DNA of 64,000 nucleotides, from positions 70,162,141 through 70,226,140 of the forward strand of contig NC_092809.1 in the NCBI RefSeq assembly GCF_040954645.1, given 5' to 3'. The notes below the pieces were generated by a model. That model worked only from the letters and a program-made list of their open reading frames with translations. It was not told the origin of the DNA and searched no databases. A program made the translations under genes and the position numbers. Position 1 is the stretch's first letter, and each line of letters opens with the position of its first letter. The stretch comes from Diabrotica undecimpunctata (lineage: Eukaryota > Arthropoda > Insecta > Coleoptera > Chrysomelidae). This document shows, one piece after another, positions 57,201 to 64,000 of this stretch.

Positions 57201-59440
57201 TCTACATTATTATATGGAGCTGAACTTTTGACCTTGGAAAGATCTAACATCAAAACAAAATGTGGACATATAGAAGCTTGTTAAATATTTCTTGGACTAA
57301 ACGTTAAAAATGAGCAAGTATTAAGCCTCATACATATTAACTATCCAGAAAAGGAAGATAAAATATTTTAGTCATATAATGAGATGGCAGAGATATGCCA
57401 TACCTTAGCTCATCATTAAGAGCAAAATAAAAAGTAAAGTAATTAAAAAAAAGATTAAGAATCTGATCGTAAAGAAACTTCTGTATTTCCTTCTTCATCA
57501 TTACAGCTCATTTATTTAAATTTCCGTAGAAACCGTTTCGTCCTTAGCATGACAAAATCTGCAATCCGCATTTTTTCTCAGTCCAATTTTACACATCCTT
57601 GTAGTAACTGCTGCTCATTAATGATCTACTTTATATTATCCAGCAGGTTGTTGGCCGGCATATTTATATTTTCATATTATTAGTGTAAAATGTTTTTGCG
57701 TCGACAGTGGCAAATACTTTGATACTATATCTGTTAAATTTGTTTGGAATGTACATGTGGAAGCTACACCTTTCACGAAAAGCAAAAAGCATCTCATCGA
57801 GAGTTACATAGTCAACAACGGTATAACAAGATTGACTGTTTTTTACAAATGTTTTAAAAATATCTCTTATCGGAGCTAGTATATCGATTTTGAGTCTTTC
57901 GTCTCTGGTTTCTTTATTATCAAAACGTATTACTTTTAACAAAAATATAAATCGTCTTTGTGCCATGATCGCTACAAATATTTCTGATCACATGCCATCA
58001 TCTGCCGAAAATTCTTCTAAATTTTTTTAGAGTCGTGGTCTAAACCTGCTAAATACAACACACCAATAAAAGTCTCATTTCCAGAACATATGTAAGTTTG
58101 ACGTCGTTTTGATTTTTGTATCTTGCAAATAGGTATGTCTCTAATATAAATATTGGTGTATTATACTACAAGTTCAATAATATTTTGCATTAAAAGATCC
58201 CACGATTCAATGGGATTGCGTTTTTGCTTCTCGGATAGCTCCTGATAAGTAAGAAACTACCTATATTCTCCCATCGTGTGCGAATATTTGTAGGTGGTGC
58301 AAATTTCTTTCATTTAGTTCCATCTTTCGTATAATAATGTAATCTCCTGTCAGATTGCTCCTCATTAACTGTTTGTTCTTCAATCGTTGGTGTTGCTTCC
58401 GGGATATTCTCTTGTTTAGATTCCGTGTAATGACCCTAAAATTTTTTCTATAATCGTCGGCAATAGGGCTTTATTATCTTAATCATTTGCTACATTCGAA
58501 GTTACTCCTTCATATAGAGTAGTTAGACGTTAAATTTCTCTTTCATAAGGATCCATCACTGAAATAATTGTCTTAAGTTTCAATGTTAACAATTAATAAA
58601 AACCTACTAAAATTAAAGACAGGGTACGCAAATTAATGAATTAAGCAACCAACTGCTACGTATAGTTCTGGCAAAATCATTTTATTATCAGACGTATTTC
58701 ACACAGAACCAAAATAACAACTGAGGCATATTTAAGAATTACACTGCATATTCTCGATATGCAGTGTAAAGGCTGGGGGAAACCCAGCCCAGTGAAATGT
58801 ATATGAAAAAACCCGTTTCCTATTATATATTTATGAAAAAACTTATATAAACGAACGACGCCGACGGTGGTCTATCTGGACAAAGTAATTTTTTTTGTAA
58901 AATATAATGTAAAATATGGGTGTTCATTTTTATTAAAGGTACTAAAAATCTCGACAATGTAGATTATTTATTTTTAAGAAAATACCGTTTTTATGTCTTA
59001 GGCTTGGCCTGACAGTTAATGATCGCTTCTCAATATTTAAATCTTAACATTTTAGTTGATGTCACGCTCCTAATATGAAATATTAAATTGCTTTTTTTTA
59101 AATTTATCTATACCATTTTCTATACTTAAATAGAAATATGAATTTCTTCGTTTTATATTAGCATTCTAACATAAAAGGTTTGCTAAGCATAGTATTGCAA
59201 AGCATGTAAATAATCAATATATAATACACCATGTTTTTACCTGGAATATATATCAAATGCCCTTTCTCCTCTACTAGTCTGTTCAACAACAATCGGCACA
59301 TGATGAAATGCTGGAATATTTGCCATCATAGGATTAGGAAGTCCTGCGAATTCTAAAGATTTTGAACACAATCGAAACATATTTCTACGGACCATTTTCA
59401 ATTTAGAAATTACTTCTAGACGTTTGTTAGTATACGTCAT
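54243..59440 (-). CDS. ClpP: ATP-dependent Clp protease proteolytic subunit, mitochondrial
   Basis: Three exons on minus: 59440-59241, 56512-56262 and 54613-54243 (200+251+371 = 822 bases, 273 codons plus stop). All junctions are GT-AG and join in phase: [16 protein letters not shown] and [15 protein letters not shown]. ClpP is a serine protease of the mitochondrial matrix that forms two stacked heptameric rings and degrades proteins fed by ClpX. The catalytic triad is visible: Ser in [11 protein letters not shown], His in IMIHQPSGG, Asp in [11 protein letters not shown]. The N-terminus ([20 protein letters not shown]; an alternative Met at 59395) is basic, as expected for a transit peptide. 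Introns of 2.7 and 1.6 kb hold decayed transposons. The only gene here with a well-known function, and it appears intact. Confidence 0.95.
54614..56261 (-). other. clpP intron 2
   Basis: No ORF recognised. About 55310-55730 has a different base composition, with AGTCCCAGCCCTCATGAGAA and AAACGAAGACGACG, and may be the 5' end of a retroelement. It contains a perfect hairpin at 55378-55406: GACAGTATCC, a 9-base loop, GGATACTGTC. Confidence 0.55.
56640..57480 (+). pseudogene. Decayed non-LTR reverse transcriptase in clpP intron 1
   Basis: Antisense to clp[17 protein letters not shown] (about 56728-56775) matches the block with the first RT catalytic Asp. Further on, YYMELNF-type and [11 protein letters not shown] coding (about 57208-57240) is the thumb region, and [10 protein letters not shown] (about 57366-57395) the C-terminal block. 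The active-site YADD is lost. Heavily mutated. Confidence 0.6.
57660..58560 (-). pseudogene. piggyBac-like transposase remnant in clpP intron 1
   Basis: From about 58330 down, [17 protein letters not shown] recalls the N-terminal linker of piggyBac transposases. The best block, 57966-57664, reads [57 protein letters not shown] and [20 protein letters not shown]. It includes the region around the first catalytic Asp (VDEQL-like, here LDEML). Several stops. Same superfamily as the elements at 33560 and 47830; whether the same family cannot be told. Confidence 0.65.
58561..59240 (-). other. Proximal part of clpP intron 1
   Basis: AT-rich, no recognised gene. GCATATTCTCGATATGCAGTG near 58745 is a short imperfect palindrome. 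Confidence 0.45.
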
Positions 59441-59756
59441 GTCAGAAAGACATTTGTAAAAGTTGTCAAAACCTTTTCATGTTTCCCCCTAGAAGCACGG
59501 TGCAATGATAAATAGGCAGAGTGAAAAACAAACTTTATTGATCTGTATTCTTTTCACAGTACCAACTATCTGGTATATTTCACAATTAATTTTTTGATAT
59601 GTTGAAAAAATTTTGTCTTCCACTGGAATTGGCTGAAAGATACTAAACAACCCAACATATCTGCTCATAGTCAATATTAATTGTAACCATGTTAAAAATT
59701 ATCCATAATTGTGCAAGTTATCAACAAAATAAAACTGCATCAATTAAAACAAAGTT
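59441..59756. other. Upstream region of clpP
   Basis: About 300 bp between clpP and the polyadenylation signals of the upstream gene. It should contain the clpP promoter; no TATA box can be assigned with confidence. Confidence 0.4.
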
Positions 59757-59769
59757 TTTATTGTTTATT
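59757..59769 (-). promoter_or_regulatory. Two AATAAA polyadenylation signals
   Basis: AATAAA on minus at 59769-59764 and 59762-59757, about 145 bases after the stop of the exon at 59913-60081. Confidence 0.5.
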
Positions 59770-59912
59770 TTTGAAATTTTTGAGTCGTTTGTAGATTAGT
59801 ATTTACAAATAAAAAGCTATTAATCAAAATTAATAAATATAAACTACTAATATTCACAATTAATATTTTTCTTTTTTAAATTAAGGTTGTCTGCACCAAT
59901 AGGTTTATCCAG

Positions 59913-60081
59913 CTAATGCAAATATTTGTGGTAGGCATCTTTGTGTTGTATGTTTCCGACAATGACTCTGTCAAAATATTCCCGAGCTAAGTAAACTAAA
60001 CCGATTATAGTAGATTTAGTTAAGTTGTGTATAGTAGTAGATGGCAAACAAACTTTTGAAAATACGTTTATTACACCTAGC
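59913..60081 (-). CDS. Probable 3'-terminal exon of an unrecognised gene
   Basis: A strong acceptor (AAAATTATTTTCAG) precedes an open stretch of 169 bases. It reads LGVINVFSKVCLPSTTIHNL, TKSTIIGLVYLAREYFDRVI and HKDAYHKYLH, then TAG. Polyadenylation signals follow at the expected distance. The protein is not recognised; the end could be amphipathic or membrane-associated. Upstream exons are not identified and may lie beyond Harbinger C. The 3' end is about 320 bp from the clpP start on the same strand. Confidence 0.4.
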
Positions 60082-60489
60082 CTGAAAATAATTTTCAAAT
60101 CATATTCGATCTATAATATAATGTATGGTATGTGAAAGAGAATTATATAAAGGACGTTGGTTGTGTAACAATTTCATTTTTTTAGTCAACTGCCCTAAAA
60201 TTTTAATTCTGCTGTAATAATTGGACATTTACGGTCATGCCATAGCGTCAAATGGCGTGATATACAGCCAAATATTGATCGTGAGTGTTGAAACATGATC
60301 GCTTTTTTGGCGTGATGCGATAATCTAGGTTTCCATGCGTTTCGTAAAACTAGGCATTCACAGCCAATCCATTTGGAGCCATGCCAAATTACTTCAGTCA
60401 AATGGATTGACGAGAAAATCATAGCCCATTCACGATCACTCCAAATCGGTTATCATTTCGTATTTGACGTTGTTCAGTGAAGACGCACA

Positions 60490-60910
60490 ATGTCGGACTC
60501 CGAAGAAGAACTTTTACTTTGTGTGGCTGCTGTTTGTCATCAAATAATTATAAAAAAAAAAGAAGAAATGGTGTGAAGAGTGGTTGCGAAAAAGAAGTAC
60601 GTTCACGCACGTGAACTTATTAAACGAATTGTCTTTGGAGCCAAGTGATTGGAGAAATTACCTGAGGATGGACGAGCCAGCATAGTTCAAGTTACTGGAG
60701 CTCATTACTCCACTTATAAAGAAACAAGACACCAATATGACAGAAGCTGTAACTTTTTATGAGAGGTTTTGTGCAACGCTTCGGTTCTTAGCTTCAGGTA
60801 TGAATTACGAGGAACTTAAGTTTCCAACCGTAATATCTTGGTTACTTTTGGGGGTCTTAATTCCAGAGACATATAAAGCAATTCTCAGCGTATTGCAGGA
60901 TTGTATAAAG
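60490..60910 (+). pseudogene. Harbinger C transposase, exon 1
   Basis: MSDSEEELLLCVAAVCHQII starts at 60490. An insertion in a run of A shifts the frame. YLRMDEPA, a stop, then FKLLELITPLIKKQDTNMTE and RFCATLRFLASGMNYEEL, the helix-turn-helix region, follow. It ends LSVLQDCIK before the donor GTAAGTAC at 60910. No second exon with the DDE residues is found within the element. Confidence 0.75.
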
Positions 60911-60984
60911 GTAAGTACCTGTTGTCAATTAAATAATAAAATAGGAGATGGTTGAATGCTCGAGTATATGAAATATATGGAAAT

Positions 60985-61027
60985 AAAAGGCAGATATTTT
61001 AGTATAAGCGCGTAATATCTGCCTTTT
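60985..61027. repeat. Perfect 14-bp stem hairpin
   Basis: AAAAGGCAGATATT and AATATCTGCCTTTT with a 15-base loop, between the converging gene pieces of Harbinger C. Might act in 3' end formation; function not shown. Confidence 0.7.
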
Positions 61028-61149
61028 TTCCATAAAATTAAATATTATACCAAATAATACAATGAAAGTAATGTCTATTGAATTATTATGTTATTAATCT
61101 TATTTATGTAAACCTTTAATATAGTTATGTAACATGGCATCGTCATTAT

Positions 61150-61690
61150 CGCAGATGTTTTCAGTCATATCCTGGTGATGGGTCGATGGTGGTGGAGGTG
61201 GCAAATGGGCCGGTGGCTGTTGGTATTGTGGGTACTGCGTGACAACGCGTGTAATTCAAAAAACCGCAGCCGGTTTATTTTTTCACGGTATAACGCCTTA
61301 TCTTCTGGCAGTGATCTCAATTTTTTAGCCACATTCTCGCCGAAAGCACTGTACTTCGATTTAGGAGCATCTAGTCTCCTAAAAAATTTTAAAAAACACC
61401 TAAGAAGCAGTATTCTTTATTTTTCTTTTCTTATTCTGCGACACGTTCTGATTTTCGCTTCTTTGATAGTACATCGAGACATTTGTGCTAGTTTTGCTTT
61501 GGGACAAGCTAGATGAAGAAGGGTCCCCTTCTGTGAAGTCCTCGATATCCTGAAAAATATGTAAAAGTTGCTTCATAGCAGTACTACGCTTTTGTTTAGT
61601 TCTGTAGTAATTATCTGTCACCTTCCACAAGCATTCAAATTCCTTGTACTTCTCAAAAAATGCAATCAACGATTCACGTCCAGATGCCAT
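61150..61690 (-). pseudogene. Harbinger C MADF protein
   Basis: MASGRESLIAFFEKYKEFEC starts at 61690. WKVTDNYYRTKQKRSTAMKQ completes most of a MADF domain. A Ser-rich linker and a basic NKKRKIKN stretch follow to a stop near 61400. Past it, RRLDAPKSKYSAFGENVAKK and LRSLPEDKALYREKINRLRF match the C-terminal region of such proteins. No intron is needed here, unlike in Harbinger A and B, perhaps because of the internal deletion. Confidence 0.7.
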
Positions 61691-62043
61691 CTTGGTCAGT
61701 AATTCTACTCTGTGTGTGTTAATTCACTATTCATTACAAAGCGATGTGGCGTGCTCAACGTCTCAGAGTAGAATGTAGAATGAACAATGAACGAAAAATG
61801 GACGTGGGTTTGGACATTGACGGGTGGGTGGCGCGATGGCATGACGGTGTATCGCTACTTACGAGCAGACGGCAGATGGCTTATCGTGAAGCAACGGAAC
61901 GACTCGATGGATTATTATGAAACGAATGGAAATCCGGATTTTGGCATCACGCCAAAAAAGCGATCATGAGTCAACACTCACGATCAATATTTGGCTGTAT
62001 ATCACGCCGATTGACGCGATGGCATAACCGTGAGTGTCCACCT

Positions 62044-62432
62044 TAATCCATCGTGTCATATAAGGCAGATATTGAGCACCTATACTAAAATCACAATAAA
62101 GATGCATTAGAAATAAACAAACCAAGACAGGTAGAATGTTATGAGGAGAACTCCGGAGTCATGATTTACTATGTACAAACTTTGTAAATCATTATTTGGC
62201 ATTTACAATGTATATACATGTAACACGTATATACAATATATATGCATTGTACAACTTCATTGAACCTCCACCTTCGATATGAGCCCAACTTAGTACCGCC
62301 ATTTATTTTAATTTTAACCTGTTTGTCCAGTGTTTGTTATAAGTTACTTTCCACCTCATTTCTTAAATGAAACAAATGTTGCTCGAAAACGATGCTCTAG
62401 GAGCAAAAGTATATTGAACCATCTCCTATTTT
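62044..62432. other. Stretch without a recognisable gene
   Basis: Between Harbinger C and its inverted fragment. ATATACATGTAACACGTATATAC (62210-62232) is a short imperfect palindrome. Nothing else recognised. Confidence 0.4.
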
Positions 62433-62800
62433 ATTATTTAATTGACAATAGGTACTTACCTTCATATAATCCTGCAATACGCTGCGAATTGCTTTATATG
62501 TCTCTGGCATTATGATCTCCAAAAGTTGCGAAGATATTACGGTTGGAAACTAAAGTTTCTCGTAAGTCATACCTGAAGCTAAGAAACGAAGCGTTGCACA
62601 AAGCCTCTAATGAGGACTTACAGCTTCTCTTATATTGGTGTCCTGTTTCTTTATTAGTGGAGTAACGAGCTCCAGTAACTTGAACAATGCAGGCTCGTCC
62701 ATCCTCAGATAATTTCTTGAATCACTTGGCTATAAAGACAATTCGTTTAATAAGTTCACGTTCCTGAGTGTACTCCTTTTTCGCAACCATATTCCATACT
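62433..62800 (-). pseudogene. Inverted partial copy of Harbinger C transposase exon 1
   Basis: In reverse, this segment repeats about 60590-60955 including the GTAAGTACCTRTTGTC donor and intron start. It reads EPALFKLLELVTPLIKKQDT, LCATLRFLASGMTYEKL and SQLLEIIMPETYKAIRSVLQ. It keeps Leu where the plus copy has a stop (EPA*FK), so it is an independently decayed copy, not a recent inversion of the other. Similarity stops soon after GGAGATGGTT. Confidence 0.8.
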
Positions 62801-62904
62801 ACATTATTTTATAAATTTTAATTACAGACAAAAAATAATATTTCCACTACATTAGAGAAGCTGATTGACAAACAGTGGGGAGGAACTGCAATGAAGTATA
62901 GCAC

Positions 62905-64000
62905 ATATGTCATCTTCTTCTTCTTCTTGTGCCACTCCTATCGGAGATTGGAAATCATCAAGGCTGTCCTGACCTTGTTTACAGCTGACCTAAAGAGTTC
63001 ATTAGTGGTACAGCCAAACCACTCTCTCAAATTAAGCAGCCATGACATTCTTCTACGGCCTGGATTCCGTTTTTCTTCCATTTTTCCTTGCATTATATTT
63101 TGAAGTAATGCGTATTTATGTCCTCTCATCAGGTGACCCAGATATTCGAGTTTTCTTCGTTTGATCGTTGACAAAATTTCTGGGTCTTTTCCCATCCTTC
63201 GCATTACTTCAAAATTTGTAACTCTTTCAACCCAACTTATCTTCAGCATTCGACGGTAGCACCACATCTCGAAACTTTCAATATTTTTTATATTGTTCTG
63301 CTTGAGAGTCCAGGCCTCTGCACCGTATAATAGCGTGTTAAATACGTAGCCCCTTAGCATTCTTAATCGGAGAGGGATGTTTATATCTCTGTTGCAGAAG
63401 AATTTCCTCATCTTTATGAAAGTGGCCCTGGCAATTTCGATACGTCTTTTTATTTCATTGTTTTGGTCTTCAGTTTCGTTTATTGAAGTACCCAAGAAAT
63501 TGTAACTTGATACTTTTTCAATTTGAATGCCGTTTATACTAATATGTGCTGGTTGTGTCATGTTCTTACTGAAGACCATATACTAAGTTTTTTTGATATT
63601 GATACTTATGCCATAATTGTTGCAGGCAATATTTATATTTGTAAGTAATCGTTGTAATTCTTTTACTGTTCTTGCAACTAGTACAGTGTCGTCTGCGTAT
63701 CGAATATTATTTACAACCTCTCCATTGATTACGATTCCTTCGTTTGCTTGCAAAAGGGTTTCCTGGCAGATGCTTTCACTATAAACATTAAATAGCAGCG
63801 GTGATAAAATGCATCCCTGTCATACTCCTCTACGTATTTCTATTGCTTGTGATATCTCATTTTCTATTTTGATGTTAGCTTTCTGATTCCAATATAGATT
63901 GAGGATTATTCGCAGATCTTTATTATCTATTTCATTTCTTTCAAGAATGTCTTTTAGCTTATCGTGGCGTACTCTGTCAAACGCTTTTTCAAAATCGATA
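62905..64000 (-). mobile_element. Non-LTR retrotransposon reverse transcriptase, runs off right edge
   Basis: Entering from the edge on minus: IDFEKAFDRVRHDKLKDILE (first catalytic Asp), EIRRGV, a TGA, QGCILSPLLFNVYSESICQE, and NIRYADDTVLVARTVKELQR (intact YADD, about 63715-63685). After a TAG near 63580 a frame of 213 codons follows to 62938: VSSYNFLGTSINETEDQNNE, LLYGAEAWTLKQNNIKN and YRRMLKISWVERVTNFEVMR. It then gives RKLEYLGHLMRGHKYALLQN and GRRRMSWLLNLREWFGCTTN. The 3' tail is AAGAAGAAGAAGATGAC on minus (62905-62925). Only two stops break the visible part, the least decayed retroelement ORF in the window. It belongs with the fragment at 46830-47095. Confidence 0.85.

Larger units (their letters stand above)
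60219..62043 (+). mobile_element. PIF/Harbinger transposon C with long TIRs, internally deleted
   Basis: Inverted ends of about 95 bp match closely: TGATATACAGCCAAATATTG and GATCGCTTTTTTGGCGTGAT near the left end (60250-60320) recur in reverse at about 61945-62025. The tips are TTGGACATTTACGG (left) and, in reverse, AGGTGGACACTCACGG (right). Candidate TAA triplets flank both ends (60218-60220, 62044-62046), but the exact border is uncertain. Inside are transposase exon 1 on plus and a MADF gene on minus. The catalytic exon of the transposase is gone. Confidence 0.8.

Overview
This window looks like nuclear DNA of an insect, probably a beetle; the order is inferred from the mix of element families, not shown directly. 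The sequence is AT-rich throughout. Genes are split by GT-AG introns. There is one recognisable conserved nuclear gene (mitochondrial ClpP), a pair of leucine-rich-repeat (LRR) membrane protein genes, and very many decayed transposable elements. I saw no rRNA, tRNA, CRISPR or bacterial operon signal.

Host genes. (1) Two paralogous LRR receptor-like genes on the minus strand, at 7547-9417 (one frameshift before its membrane segment) and 34100-36025 (intact). (2) clpP on the minus strand, three exons between 59440 and 54243. The exons join in phase to 273 codons and the Ser-His-Asp triad is present. Both introns carry old transposon debris. (3) A probable 3'-terminal exon of an unrecognised gene at 60081-59913, just upstream of clpP on the same strand.

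Mobile elements, left to right: DDE_3 transposase (1-600, minus); an unclassified insect DNA transposon (2382-7408) split by a complete hAT element (3256-6150); a zinc-knuckle ORF1 of a non-LTR element (12530-13610); Harbinger A (14985-17794); a second member of the unclassified family (18328-21843) split by a 5'-truncated non-LTR element (18838-20446); a 3-kb imperfect palindrome (23136-26156); a non-LTR element (26157-30480) split by Harbinger B (26747-29529); another non-LTR element (31130-33510); a piggyBac 3' end (33560-33990); a Ty3/gypsy element with very short LTRs (36217-42708) split by a non-LTR element (37342-39678); a minus-strand non-LTR element carrying a mariner (43300-44386); a GC-rich island (45585-46260); a second piggyBac (47830-49545); a long TA microsatellite (50401-50541); RTE and Tc1 remnants (51890-53640); Harbinger C (60219-62043) with an inverted partial copy (62433-62800); and a non-LTR reverse transcriptase that runs off the right edge.

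Two results stand out. First, four clean nested insertions keep their target-site duplications (9, 11, 11 and 5 bp), and a mariner adds a TA duplication, so insertion order can be read directly. Second, two quite different Harbinger elements share an interlocked layout. The transposase gene and the antisense MADF/Myb-like gene each have two exons, and the second exon of each gene lies inside the intron of the other.
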